Source of the DNA: Paracoccaceae bacterium | GTDB taxonomy: Bacteria; Pseudomonadota; Alphaproteobacteria; Rhodobacterales; Rhodobacteraceae | Reading direction: 5' to 3' | Assembly (NCBI GenBank): GCA_021741465.1 | Contig: JAIOXV010000005.1 | Location: 1 to 53,825 of the forward strand | DNA: 53,825 bases | In this document: positions 1-10,580 of the stretch, piece by piece | Position numbering within the stretch: position 1 is the first letter of the stretch | Layout: every line of letters starts with the position of its first letter | Program-made: the position numbers and the translations under genes | The notes under the pieces: generated by a model | What the model saw: the letters and a program-made list of their open reading frames with translations, nothing else | What the model was told of the DNA's origin: nothing | Database searches by the model: none

Positions 1-2201
<2,201 letters not shown>

Positions 2202-2252
2202 TTATAGCGGTTCGAGGGGGGAATGTCACGCCTTGGACACAATATTTGGTGG

Positions 2253-2873
2253 TCAGAGGAAGGGGATTACCAGCCCAACGCTGATAAGCAACACCCCCGA
2301 AATGACATTCAGCCTGCGTACGCTGTCGGGGCTGGAAACCAGCCTGCGCGCGCGGTCCAGAAAGATCGCAAGGCCAAGGTTGCCCGCCATCGGGATCAAG
2401 GCCGAGACCCCGATGATAAGTGCAATGTCCATGGGCGTCAGGCTGCCAAGTGTGAAAAAGCCGGGCAGCGCTCCCATGTAGAACAAGATTGCCTTCGGGT
2501 TACCGATCACGGCGGCAAGCCCCACAGAAAAACCTGCCCAAAGGCCCGGCGCGGTCAGGCGGCTGTCAGGATCGGCCAATCTGCCCGATTTGCGGATCAG
2601 GCCAACGCCCATGAACAAAAAGATCACAGCCGCGACCCAACGCAAGACGGACAGAAAATCACCATAGATGCTTTCAACCCAGGAAAGCCCCAGAATGGCC
2701 AGAAGCGGCCAGATCAAATCGCCCAAAGCGACGCCCACGGCCAAAGGCCATGCGGCTGCAAAGCCACCCGAAAGGGCCCGCCCCATCAGCGCCACCCAGA
2801 CCGGCCCGGGAACCACCCAAAGCCCGACCATTCCAAGGGCATAAATTCCCAATTCATGCCAAGATATCGTCAT
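2253..2873 (-). CDS. LysE/RhtB-family amino-acid exporter
   Basis: This is a predicted inner-membrane exporter of the LysE superfamily, which pumps amino acids or related small molecules out of the cell. The 206 residues form about six hydrophobic segments. The family hallmark is visible: an early VPGPVWVALMGRAL segment (residues 20-33), a small-residue-rich second helix, and GNPKAILFYMGALPGFF in the middle. The ATG at 2871-2873 (MTISWHELG) is preferred because it overlaps the upstream VOC gene by four bases (ATGA); longer upstream starts would add a polar leader foreign to the family. The substrate cannot be read from the sequence. The pair with the VOC gene looks translationally coupled and sits between recF and gyrB. 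Confidence 0.85.
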   Translation of the reverse strand: MTISWHELGIYALGMVGLWVVPGPVWVALMGRALSGGFAAAWPLAVGVALGDLIWPLLAILGLSWVESIYGDFLSVLRWVAAVIFLFMGVGLIRKSGRLADPDSRLTAPGLWAGFSVGLAAVIGNPKAILFYMGALPGFFTLGSLTPMDIALIIGVSALIPMAGNLGLAIFLDRARRLVSSPDSVRRLNVISGVLLISVGLVIPFL

Positions 2874-3307
2874 GTCGCACTTTCGGGTAAGGTCAGGGTT
2901 CCATCTGCATTCAGCGGCCAGAACGGGTTCATTGCCATTTCCCACACATGGCCATCAGGATCGGCCCAATAGCCCGAATACCCGCCCCAGAAAACCTTTT
3001 CCGGTGCCTTCAGGGCTGTCGCCCCAGCTGCCATTGCGGTGGCAAATGCCGCATCCACCTCTGCCTCGGTGGCAAAGTTCTGGGCCAAGCTCATCGCGCC
3101 AGTGCCCAATACGGCCCCGACTCGCCCTTGATCTACTGCCAGATTCTCTTGCCCAAAAAGCGCAAGGGCAGCGCCATGCATCTGAAAGAAGGCAATATCG
3201 GGCTGGCTTTCGCCGTGTTCTTGCCAGCCAAGCCGGGCATAAAAGCGGCGTGCGGATGAAAGGTCTTTCACCCCCAAAGTGACAAGCGTCACGCGTTGCG
3301 GTGTCAT
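2870..3307 (-). CDS. VOC-fold (glyoxalase/bleomycin-resistance-like) protein
   Basis: This 145-residue protein belongs to the vicinal oxygen chelate superfamily, which includes glyoxalase I, ring-cleavage dioxygenases and bleomycin-binding proteins. Two half-modules are visible: the start VTLVTLGVKDLSSARRFYARLGW and a second half ending with YWADPDGHVWEMAMNPFW (around residues 112-130). The DPDGHVWE segment supplies the usual metal-ligand glutamate. The specific substrate is not determinable; many such small proteins have no known reaction. It overlaps recF upstream by four bases and the LysE-type gene downstream by four bases, so the three are probably cotranscribed. Confidence 0.85.
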   Translation of the reverse strand: MTPQRVTLVTLGVKDLSSARRFYARLGWQEHGESQPDIAFFQMHGAALALFGQENLAVDQGRVGAVLGTGAMSLAQNFATEAEVDAAFATAMAAGATALKAPEKVFWGGYSGYWADPDGHVWEMAMNPFWPLNADGTLTLPESAT

Positions 3308-4407
3308 CCTGTCACCTTTGATTGCCCGCCATCATCCTGCACGATCATAACGTCTCCCCTTTGCCCCAAGGCATCGAAAAGGTCGGCATCCGTGCCTGTC
3401 ATGATGGCCTGCGCACCCAATGCGCAGATTTCGTCATAAAGTGCTGCGCGGCGGTGCATGTCCAGATGGGCCGCCACTTCATCCAGCAGCAGCACCGGCG
3501 CGCGCCCCAGATCGACTGCCAGCGCGCGGGCGTTGGCAAGGATCAGGCTGATAAGCAGCGCCTTCTGCTCGCCGGTAGAGCATTGGCTGGCCTCGACGCC
3601 TTTGGCCACGTAAGCCGCCCTCAGATCGCTGCGGTGCGGGCCTTCAAGGGTGCGCCCGGCGGCCATGTCACGGCGGCGTCCATGTATCAGGGCCTGAGCA
3701 AGATCTTCCGCGGCAAGGTCAGGTGCCCCTTCTGGGCCGGTAAGGGCCAAGGCCGCATGAGGAAAGGCAGATCCGCTGTCAGAGGCAGCTTCAAGGCGGG
3801 CCAGTGCCGCGTGACGGTTTGCGATGATTGCGGTGCCGGCCTCGACCATCTGGGTTTCAAGCGCGCCATACCAATGGACATCCGTCACCTGATCTTTCAG
3901 CAGTCGATTGCGGTCGCGCATCGCCTTTTCATAGGCAAGAGACACTTCAGCGTGGCCCGGCGCGAATGACAGTGCGATCCGGTCCAGAAAACGCCGACGC
4001 CCTTCGGCGGCTTCGATCCACAAACGATCCATTGCCGGCACCAGCCAAAGAATGCGCAAAATCCGCCCAAGCGAGGTTTGGGTGGTTGGCTTGCCATCCA
4101 GTTTCACAAAGCGCGCTTCACCCGCATCGGCCCCGGTTTCCACGTCGTGATCAGCGCCAACGCCCTGAATTTGCGCCGCAATTTTCCAACCGATGCGTTC
4201 AGGACGCCGTGCCAGATCATCCGTCGCCGCGCGGCGCAGGCCCCGTCCCGGCGACAGCAGCGAAATCGCTTCCAAGATGTTGGTTTTTCCCGCGCCATTG
4301 GCACCAACCAGGGCCACGGGGCGCCCATCAAATTCAATCCGCGCGGCCTTGTGGCTGCGGAAATGCGACAGGCTCAGCGATGTAATGGCAAGCCCACTCA
4401 ACGCCAA
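3304..4407 (-). CDS. recF: DNA replication and repair protein RecF
   Basis: RecF is a cytoplasmic SMC-like ATPase that, with RecO and RecR, loads RecA at single-strand gaps and helps restart replication. The 367 residues match the family length. The N-terminal Walker A reads GANGAGKTN (residues 35-43). The ABC-type signature reads STGEQKALLISLIL, followed by the Walker B strand APVLLLDEVAAHLD in the C-terminal third. The start MALSGLAITSLSLSHFRSHK is typical. It follows dnaN on the same strand with a 58-base gap, the classical dnaA-dnaN-recF order, and overlaps the next gene by ATGA. Confidence 0.96.
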   Translation of the reverse strand: MALSGLAITSLSLSHFRSHKAARIEFDGRPVALVGANGAGKTNILEAISLLSPGRGLRRAATDDLARRPERIGWKIAAQIQGVGADHDVETGADAGEARFVKLDGKPTTQTSLGRILRILWLVPAMDRLWIEAAEGRRRFLDRIALSFAPGHAEVSLAYEKAMRDRNRLLKDQVTDVHWYGALETQMVEAGTAIIANRHAALARLEAASDSGSAFPHAALALTGPEGAPDLAAEDLAQALIHGRRRDMAAGRTLEGPHRSDLRAAYVAKGVEASQCSTGEQKALLISLILANARALAVDLGRAPVLLLDEVAAHLDMHRRAALYDEICALGAQAIMTGTDADLFDALGQRGDVMIVQDDGGQSKVTG

Positions 4408-4465
4408 CCCCTTCCTCTTGGCAGACCTGTTCGGATAGGCCGGAGGCGAACCCCCGGGCGACCCG

Positions 4466-5584
4466 TCAGACGCGCATCGGCATCACAACATAGACGGCGC
4501 TGGTATCATTGCCTTCGCGCATCAAGGTGGGATCCCCAGATGAGTTGAACATGAAAACCGCGTTTTCACGATCAACCTGGCTGGCGATTTCCAGAAGATA
4601 CTTGGCGTTAAAGCCGATCTCCAGCCGCTCGTCAGAATAGGCAACAGCCAGTTCTTCCTCGGCAGCACCGCTGTCAGGGGCGTTCACCGAAAGGATCAAC
4701 CGATCTTCATCCAGCGACAGCTTTACTGCGCGGCTGCGTTCGGACGAAACGGTAGCAACCCGATCCACGGCCTTGGCAAACTCGGTTGCATCCACTTCCA
4801 ACCGGCGGGTGTTATTGACAGGAATAACGCGGGTATAATCGGGGAAAGTGCCATCAATGACCTTCGAGGTCAGGGTGATGGCCGGGGTGGCAAAGCGCAC
4901 TTTGGTTTCGGACACAGACACCGCGATCATCGCGTCGTCATCATCCAGAAGCTTGCGCAGTTCGTTAACCGTCTTGCGCGGGACAATAACGCCGGGCATC
5001 CCTGCCGCGCCTTCGGGCAAAGGCGCGTCGATCCGCGCCAGCCGGTGCCCATCGGTCGCCACGCACCGCAGCACCGGGCCGGTTTCACCCGTTGCGGTGT
5101 GCATGTAGACACCGTTCAGGTAATAGCGCGTTTCTTCGGTTGAAATCGCAAACTTCGCCTTGTCGAAAAGCCGGCGCAATTCCGGGGCCTTGGCCGAGAA
5201 ATTCGACGAATATTCGCTGGTGGCCATCACCGGGAAATCTTCGCGCGGCAGCGTCGCAAGATTGAAGCTTGACCGCCCTGCAGTGATCGCCAAACGGCCG
5301 GTGGTCGCGTCTTCTGTCAGGTTGACCAAAGCGCCATCGGGCAGCTTGCGCACGATTTCATGCAGCATGACAGCCGAAACAGTTGTCGCGCCCGCGCGCT
5401 CGACCATCGCGGCGGCGCGGTCGACCACTTCGATGTCAAGGTCAGTTGCACGGAATGACACTTGCGCGCCATCGGCCTCGATCAGCACGTTGGCAAGGAT
5501 CGGAATCGTGTTGCGACGCTCAACAACGGATTGTGCCTGAGCCAGTGCTTTCAGAAGCGTGCCGCGTTCGATTGACAGTTTCAT
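4466..5584 (-). CDS. dnaN: DNA polymerase III beta subunit (sliding clamp)
   Basis: This gene encodes the ring-shaped processivity clamp that tethers DNA polymerase III to DNA and recruits many repair proteins. The 372 residues fit the usual 366-376. The N-terminus MKLSIERGTLLKALAQAQ and the C-terminus ending in YVVMPMRV are characteristic; the final MPMRV forms part of the peptide-binding pocket. Three repeated clamp domains of roughly 120 residues each are implied by length. It sits between dnaA and recF. The 118-base gap to dnaA carries two hairpins without T-tracts, so the genes may still be cotranscribed. Confidence 0.98.
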   Translation of the reverse strand: MKLSIERGTLLKALAQAQSVVERRNTIPILANVLIEADGAQVSFRATDLDIEVVDRAAAMVERAGATTVSAVMLHEIVRKLPDGALVNLTEDATTGRLAITAGRSSFNLATLPREDFPVMATSEYSSNFSAKAPELRRLFDKAKFAISTEETRYYLNGVYMHTATGETGPVLRCVATDGHRLARIDAPLPEGAAGMPGVIVPRKTVNELRKLLDDDDAMIAVSVSETKVRFATPAITLTSKVIDGTFPDYTRVIPVNNTRRLEVDATEFAKAVDRVATVSSERSRAVKLSLDEDRLILSVNAPDSGAAEEELAVAYSDERLEIGFNAKYLLEIASQVDRENAVFMFNSSGDPTLMREGNDTSAVYVVMPMRV

Positions 5585-5687
5585 TCTTCCATCCCCTTGT
5601 CACCTTGCCGCAAAGGTCAAGGAACCGTTCCGGCAAAAGCCGGTTACAAGCATTTTCGGGACATTGCGGGCGATTGTCCTGCCCGTC

Positions 5688-5704
5688 AAGGCCCGCCGGG
5701 CCTT
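5688..5704 (-). other. Hairpin at the 3' end of dnaA
   Basis: A perfect 7-bp inverted repeat (aaggccc / gggcctt) with a 3-base loop overlaps the dnaA stop codon. No T-tract follows on the minus strand, so it does not look like a complete intrinsic terminator. It could stabilise the dnaA transcript or weakly separate dnaA from dnaN. A second short hairpin (ccggc-aaaa-gccgg) lies about 50 bases further downstream. Confidence 0.4.
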
Positions 5705-7073
5705 AGCCCTGCAACAGGCGCTTCAACAGGTTGAGGTCATCGCTCAGCTGGCTGTCGGTTGCCATCAACTCTTCGATCTTCTTTACGCCGTGCATGATTG
5801 TGGTGTGATCACGCCCGCCAAACCGGCGACCGATTTCCGGCAAAGACCGGGGGGTCAATTGCTTGGCCAGATACATGGCCACCTGACGCGGCCGGGCGAT
5901 GTTGCGCAGGCGCTTGGGCCCGATCATGTCGGAAAGGCGAATGTTGTAATGCTCGGCAACTTTGCGCTGAATTTCCTCGATGGTCAGCTTGCGATCGCTG
6001 GCGCGCAGAATGTCGGCAAGACAATCTTGCGCCAGTTCCAGCGTGATCTCGCGGCCGACAAGGCTGGCAAAGGCGAAAAGCCGGGTCAGCGCACCTTCCA
6101 GCACACGGACGTTGGTGGTGATCCGGTGGGCAAGGAAATCCAGCACCCCGCCTGCGATGTGCAGGCCGGGATATTGCTGGCGATAGAACTCGGCTTTCTG
6201 CTGAAGGATACCAAGGCGAAGTTCGTAATCCGTCGGGTGCAGGTCAACAACCAAACCGCATTGCAGGCGGCTTTTGATTCGCTCTTCCAGATCCTTGATT
6301 TCGCCCGGCGCACGATCGGCGGAAATGATGATCTGTTTGTTTTGGTCAACCAGAGCATTGAACGTGTGGAAGAATTCCTCCTGGGTGCTGTCCTTGCCGG
6401 CAATGAATTGCACGTCATCAACCATAAGCACATCAACAGAGCGGAAGATTTCCTTGAAATCCATGATCTGCTTGTCACGCAGGGCCTGAACGAAGCGATA
6501 CATGAACTGCTCTGCCGACAGGTAAAGCACGCGCATTTCCGGCTGACGGGCCTGAAGCTCATGCGCGATGGCATGCATCAGGTGGGTTTTGCCCAAACCA
6601 ACGCCACCATACAGGAAAAGCGGGTTGAAGGTGACCGGCCCGCCTTCGGCAACGCGCCGCGCTGCTGCGTGGGCAAGCTCGTTCGGTTTGCCAACGACAA
6701 AGCTGTCAAAGGTAAAGCGGGCGTCAAGCGACGCTCCGGGAAGGTCATCGTCATTCGCGGCCCGCCGCTGAGACAGCTTCGGCAAGGGTTTGGCCGGGGT
6801 CGCAGCTTGGCGCGGCATTCGGACAGCGCCGGATGAGGGCACAAAAAATTCCAGTCGGGCCACTTCCCGGCCCGCCGCATTCAGCTCATGCAGAATGTGG
6901 TCCGAAAAGTTACGCGACACCCAATCGCCGAAAAAGGTCGTGGGAACTTCAAAACGGGCGAGGGGGCCACGCAGCTCTGCCAGACGAATCGGTTCGATCC
7001 AGGTGGCATAGTTGTTACGGCCGACACGCTTGATGAGTTCTTCGCGCAGCTTTCCCCAAGCCTCGTTCGTCAT
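5703..7073 (-). CDS. dnaA: Chromosomal replication initiator DnaA
   Basis: DnaA is the AAA+ ATPase that binds DnaA boxes and opens the replication origin. The ATG at 7071-7073 gives 456 residues starting MTNEAWGKLREELIKRVG, a normal domain I; an earlier in-frame ATG would add an unrelated arginine-rich leader. Walker A GGVGLGKTH is at 156-164 and Walker B LMVDD at 216-220. The DNA-binding domain IV signature GGRDHTTIMHGV is at 419-430. A proline- and alanine-rich linker runs around residues 85-115. The gene is followed by dnaN and preceded, across a non-coding gap of about 490 bases, by rpsT and its terminator. Confidence 0.97.
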   Translation of the reverse strand: MTNEAWGKLREELIKRVGRNNYATWIEPIRLAELRGPLARFEVPTTFFGDWVSRNFSDHILHELNAAGREVARLEFFVPSSGAVRMPRQAATPAKPLPKLSQRRAANDDDLPGASLDARFTFDSFVVGKPNELAHAAARRVAEGGPVTFNPLFLYGGVGLGKTHLMHAIAHELQARQPEMRVLYLSAEQFMYRFVQALRDKQIMDFKEIFRSVDVLMVDDVQFIAGKDSTQEEFFHTFNALVDQNKQIIISADRAPGEIKDLEERIKSRLQCGLVVDLHPTDYELRLGILQQKAEFYRQQYPGLHIAGGVLDFLAHRITTNVRVLEGALTRLFAFASLVGREITLELAQDCLADILRASDRKLTIEEIQRKVAEHYNIRLSDMIGPKRLRNIARPRQVAMYLAKQLTPRSLPEIGRRFGGRDHTTIMHGVKKIEELMATDSQLSDDLNLLKRLLQG

Positions 7074-7562
7074 TGTTCTTGTCCGTCCCCAGCCCTGCCG
7101 GAACATCCCCGGTGGTGCCTTGATGTTGTTGTTTTACAGTCCATGCGGCACCAAAACGAAGGGGACAAACCAGATCAAAAGGCACCGTATTCCGCCAAGA
7201 TCGGCGAAGCGGAACATGAACCTACCAATCAGGTACGGAAATAAGGCGTCACCGGGGAAACCCGATAACAAAATTTTCCGCCTGTCAGGCCGCGCAAGCA
7301 GCAGACCAATCAACGACGCAAACCTGAACTTTGGTGTTTTTCAGATCGGCTTCGCTTGGCAGCCGCCGACCAGATTATGTTCAGAATCGCGCTTTGTCCC
7401 CCAAGTCGAAGTGAATCGCAGCGTCAAACTAGCAACATGAAACGGCGGGCTGCAACTGATCTATGTGCTTGACAGCCAATTGGTCACGCGAATCCCAAGG
7501 CCTGTGCAAATCAGCAACGGAGGCCGCGAAGCAACGCTAATAAAACTATAATAAAACAAGGG
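7074..7562. other. Non-coding region between rpsT and dnaA
   Basis: About 490 bases lie upstream of dnaA without a convincing gene. The dnaA promoter must lie here. I searched by eye for DnaA boxes (TTATNCACA and close variants) on both strands and saw no cluster, so this does not look like a classical origin. The stretch nearest rpsT (7540-7580) is A-rich and belongs to the rpsT terminator. Short open frames here have no family-like features. Confidence 0.6.
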
Positions 7563-7602
7563 AAAAAAGCAATAAAAAGAGGCGCGTCCAGAAGAACGCG
7601 CC
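7563..7602 (-). terminator. Rho-independent terminator of rpsT
   Basis: On the minus strand a 7-bp GC stem (ggcgcgt / acgcgcc, 7581-7587 with 7596-7602) with an 8-base loop is followed by a T-rich tract (complement of 7563-7580). It lies 42 bases after the rpsT stop codon and isolates rpsT from dnaA. Confidence 0.85.
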
Positions 7603-7644
7603 CCATTTTCAAGAGAATCAGTATCGCCAGAAACGATGCCTGAA

Positions 7645-7920
7645 TCAGGCCGACGGCGCGGTCAGCGTTTTCACGCGCGACGCAAGCCGCGACATTTTGC
7701 GCGATGCGGTGTTCTTGTGCAGAACGCCTTTGGTTACACCCCGCATCAGCTCGGGCTGAGCGGCGGCCAAAGCGGTCGCGGCGGCGTCTGCATTGCCCGA
7801 AGCAAGAGCTTCTTCAACCTTGCGAAGGAAGGTGCGGATGCGCGAACGACGGGCTTTGTTGACGTCCTGACGGGCCTCGGACTGACGGGCGCGTTTTTTG
7901 GACTGGGCGGTATTTGCCAT
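7645..7920 (-). CDS. rpsT: 30S ribosomal protein S20
   Basis: S20 binds 16S rRNA in the body of the small ribosomal subunit during assembly. The ATG at 7918-7920 gives 91 residues starting [18 protein letters not shown], the standard S20 start; the upstream in-frame ATG would add a cysteine-containing leader not found in the family. The protein is rich in lysine, arginine and alanine and ends with the conserved [18 protein letters not shown] segment. The rpsT-dnaA neighbourhood is common in alphaproteobacteria. An intrinsic terminator follows. Confidence 0.97.
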   Translation of the reverse strand: MANTAQSKKRARQSEARQDVNKARRSRIRTFLRKVEEALASGNADAAATALAAAQPELMRGVTKGVLHKNTASRKMSRLASRVKTLTAPSA

Positions 7921-8069
7921 GGGCTTAACTTTCTTCGGTCTTGTGTCAAAAGGATTGCACGAAAGCACCGAAGCCCCCTTCGCTCGAAGGAGAATCGTTC
8001 ACGCCTTTAGCGGGCCCACGCGCATGTGGGGCGGCCAATAGCCCGCACTGGCACAATTTGCAACTGGAA

Positions 8070-8846
8070 TCAGCGGTCGCGGAACTGCGGCTGACGCTTT
8101 TCGATAAAGGCGGCCATGCCCTCTTTCTGGTCTTCGGTCGCAAAGGCGGCATGAAAAGCCCGGCGTTCGAACAAAAGCCCCTCGCGCAGGGTGGTTTCCA
8201 GGGCCCTGTTGACCGATTCTTTCACCGTCATGGCAATCACGGCTGATTTCTCGGCAATCTTGGTGGCAGCTTTCAGCGCCTCTTCGCGCAATTGCGCGGC
8301 CGGCACGATTCGGCTGACAAGCCCAGCGCGTTCGGCTTCGGCAGCATCCATGAAGCGACCGGTCAGGTTCATGTCCATGGCTTTTGATTTGCCAACCAGA
8401 CGCGTCAGACGCTGAGTGCCCCCCATCCCCGCGACGATTCCCAGATTGATCTCAGGCTGCCCAAACTTGGCAGTATCGGCCGCAATGATGAAATCGCACA
8501 TCATCGCCAATTCGCACCCGCCCCCCAGACAATAGCCCGCGACTGCCGCGATCAGCGGTTTTCGCACGCGCGATATTGCCTCGGCCTCGGGGCCGAAAAG
8601 GTCGTCGAAATAGACATCAACATAAGACTTCTCTGACATTTCGCGCACATCCGCGCCGGCGGCAAAGGCCTTGTCCGACCCGATCAGGACAATGCAACGT
8701 ATCTTGTCGTTCTTGTCAGCAGCCGTCACCGCTTCGGCAAGCTCGGCCATCAGCTTGGTGTTCAGCGCATTCATGGCGTCGGGGCGGTTCAGCCGGATGA
8801 GACAGGTATAGTCTTGAATTTCGACAATCAGGGTTTCATAGGCCAT
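8070..8846 (-). CDS. Enoyl-CoA hydratase (crotonase family)
   Basis: This protein is predicted to hydrate trans-2-enoyl-CoA to 3-hydroxyacyl-CoA in fatty-acid or related acyl-CoA breakdown. The 258 residues match the single-domain crotonase length. The oxyanion-hole segment [10 protein letters not shown] is at 61-70. Both catalytic glutamates of true hydratases are present: Glu112 in [15 protein letters not shown] and Glu132 in [20 protein letters not shown]. That favours a real hydratase over the isomerase or hydrolase branches. It stands alone on the minus strand between mutM and rpsT, about 60 bases after mutM, so pathway context is weak. It resembles short-chain hydratases of the EchA/FadB1 type. 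Confidence 0.92.
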   Translation of the reverse strand: MAYETLIVEIQDYTCLIRLNRPDAMNALNTKLMAELAEAVTAADKNDKIRCIVLIGSDKAFAAGADVREMSEKSYVDVYFDDLFGPEAEAISRVRKPLIAAVAGYCLGGGCELAMMCDFIIAADTAKFGQPEINLGIVAGMGGTQRLTRLVGKSKAMDMNLTGRFMDAAEAERAGLVSRIVPAAQLREEALKAATKIAEKSAVIAMTVKESVNRALETTLREGLLFERRAFHAAFATEDQKEGMAAFIEKRQPQFRDR

Positions 8847-8905
8847 GGCAGTGGCTCCTGTGGTTTGTTGCGCGGACTCCTATCAGTAACACGGGCGTTA
8901 TCAAG

Positions 8906-9757
8906 TCACCTCTGGCAGGTGGGGCAGTGAAAGGACGAACGGCCCGATTGCACCGTGCGGCCGATCATGCTTTTGCAACCCGGGGTCGTGCAAGCTTCGC
9001 CTTCGCGGTCATAGACGCGGAAGGTGTGCTGAAAATACCCAAGCTCGCCATCGGCTTGGCGGTAATCGCGCAGCGAGGATCCTCCGGCGGCAATGGCCTC
9101 GGACAGCACATCGCGGATAATCGGCACAAGGCGGGCCACCTCACGGGAGGTGACGTCGCGGGCCAGCCGCAGCGGGCTGACCTGTGCCCGGAAAAGCACC
9201 TCGCAGACATAAATGTTGCCCAGACCCGCGACGTTGTGCTGGTCAAGAAGGGCTGACTTGATCGGCGTTGCGCGCCCTTTCAGCCGGGCTGCGAGATGCG
9301 CCTCGTGGAAATCATTGCCCAAGGGTTCCGGGCCGATCACTGACAAGAGCGGGTGGCTTTCCGCGGTGGCAGTGGGCAAGAGATCCATCGCGCCAAAGCG
9401 GCGGGCATCGTTGAAGGTCACGCGCGCGCCGCCCTCCATATCCAGTACCACATGGTCATGTTTGGCAGGCGCGGGGTGGTGGTGATGAAACTGGCCCAAT
9501 TGTGCCCCTGAAATCAGCATCCGCCCGGACATGCCAAGGTGAATCAGCAGGGTTTCTCCCGTCGACAGGTCGGCCAAAATATACTTGGACCGTCGCCGCA
9601 GCCGCACAACCTTCGCGCCGGTCAGCCGTTCGGCCATGCGCGGCGGGAAAGGCCAGCGCAGATCTGGCCGATTGACGGTGGCCTTTTCGATGCGCTGCCC
9701 CTCCATCACTGGCAAAAGACCCATGCGGACGGTTTCAACTTCGGGAAGTTCAGGCAT
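8906..9757 (-). CDS. mutM: Formamidopyrimidine-DNA glycosylase
   Basis: MutM (Fpg) removes 8-oxoguanine and ring-opened purines and cleaves the abasic site. The ATG at 9755-9757 gives 283 residues beginning [11 protein letters not shown], so that removal of methionine exposes the catalytic Pro2 beside Glu3. A longer upstream start would bury this proline and is rejected. The conserved lysine in [11 protein letters not shown] is near residue 57. A C-terminal zinc finger shows CTTPGCKSM and FHCPTCQ. The gene is divergent from ubiE, with only 76 bases between start codons, an arrangement often seen in alphaproteobacteria. Confidence 0.96.
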   Translation of the reverse strand: MPELPEVETVRMGLLPVMEGQRIEKATVNRPDLRWPFPPRMAERLTGAKVVRLRRRSKYILADLSTGETLLIHLGMSGRMLISGAQLGQFHHHHPAPAKHDHVVLDMEGGARVTFNDARRFGAMDLLPTATAESHPLLSVIGPEPLGNDFHEAHLAARLKGRATPIKSALLDQHNVAGLGNIYVCEVLFRAQVSPLRLARDVTSREVARLVPIIRDVLSEAIAAGGSSLRDYRQADGELGYFQHTFRVYDREGEACTTPGCKSMIGRTVQSGRSSFHCPTCQR

Positions 9758-9774
9758 GCGACCTCGTGCCGGCA

Positions 9775-9803
9775 TTGAGGATGGGGGGCATCCCCCCTAT
9801 AAG
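9775..9803 (+). promoter_or_regulatory. Sigma70-type promoter of ubiE with palindromic spacer
   Basis: A -35 element TTGAGG (9775-9780) and a -10 element TATAAG (9798-9803) are separated by exactly 17 bases. Most of the spacer is a hairpin-forming palindrome of six G, CAT, six C (9783-9797). The -10 ends 30 bases before the ubiE ATG at 9834. The elements match 4 of 6 and 5 of 6 consensus bases. The palindrome could be an operator or simply a stiff G/C tract. Confidence 0.7.
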
Positions 9804-9833
9804 GTGGTCAACACCAAGAAAGGGCAAGCCCCG

Positions 9834-10580
9834 ATGACCGCCGACAGCACCACCCATTTCGGATTTCAAACCGTGCCCGAAGGCGAAAAAGCCGGTATGG
9901 TGCATGGGGTCTTCAGCCGCGTTGCGTCGAAATACGACGTGATGAATGACCTGATGTCGATGGGCATTCATCGGGTCTGGAAAGACGCGATGATGGATTG
10001 GCTGGCCCCCCGTCCTGGCCAACGGCTTTTGGATGTTGCGGGTGGCACGGGCGATGTGGCTTTCCGTTTTCTCAAACGTGCGGCAGGCGCAACGGCCGTG
10101 GTCTGCGACCTGACCGAGCCCATGCTGATCGAAGGCCGCAAGCGGGCCGAGGCCGAACGCATGGCTGAAAGTCTGGATTGGGTTGTGGGCGACGCGATGG
10201 CCTTGCCCTTCGACGACAATTCCTTTGATGTCTATACAATCAGTTTCGGCATCCGCAACGTTGTGCGCATTCCCGATGCGCTGAAAGAGGCCTACCGGGT
10301 GCTAAAACCCGGCGGGCGGCTGATGGTGCTGGAATTCAGCCAGATCCCCAATGAGTTGATGCAGAAGGCCTATGACCTTTATTCTTTCAACGTCATTCCG
10401 GTGATGGGTCAGATCGTGGCGAATGACCGTGACAGCTATCAGTATCTTGTTGAATCCATTCGGAAGTTCCCAGATCAGGAAACCTTCCTTGGCATGATCC
10501 GACAGGCGGGCTTTGCCCAGGCCAAATATCGCAACCTGACGATGGGTATCGCGGCCCTGCATTCCGGCTGGAAGATCTGA
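9834..10580 (+). CDS. ubiE: Ubiquinone/menaquinone C-methyltransferase UbiE
   Basis: UbiE is the SAM-dependent C-methyltransferase of ubiquinone synthesis (and of menaquinone synthesis where present). The ATG at 9834 gives 248 residues, close to the family norm; the frame runs open further upstream but crosses the promoter and mutM. SAM-binding motif I reads [36 protein letters not shown] and [14 protein letters not shown] follow, all hallmarks of UbiE. The N-terminal [20 protein letters not shown] segment is also typical. The stop overlaps the ubiB start (TGATG), so the two are translationally coupled. Confidence 0.97.
   Translation: MTADSTTHFGFQTVPEGEKAGMVHGVFSRVASKYDVMNDLMSMGIHRVWKDAMMDWLAPRPGQRLLDVAGGTGDVAFRFLKRAAGATAVVCDLTEPMLIEGRKRAEAERMAESLDWVVGDAMALPFDDNSFDVYTISFGIRNVVRIPDALKEAYRVLKPGGRLMVLEFSQIPNELMQKAYDLYSFNVIPVMGQIVANDRDSYQYLVESIRKFPDQETFLGMIRQAGFAQAKYRNLTMGIAALHSGWKI

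Noticed and set aside
5559-6836. Long plus-strand open frame (425 codons) across dnaA
   Set aside because: It is antisense to dnaA, has no family motifs, and is explained by high third-position GC of the real gene.
7074-7562. Possible replication origin upstream of dnaA
   Set aside because: No cluster of TTATNCACA-type DnaA boxes was seen on either strand; only the A-rich rpsT terminator tract is notable.
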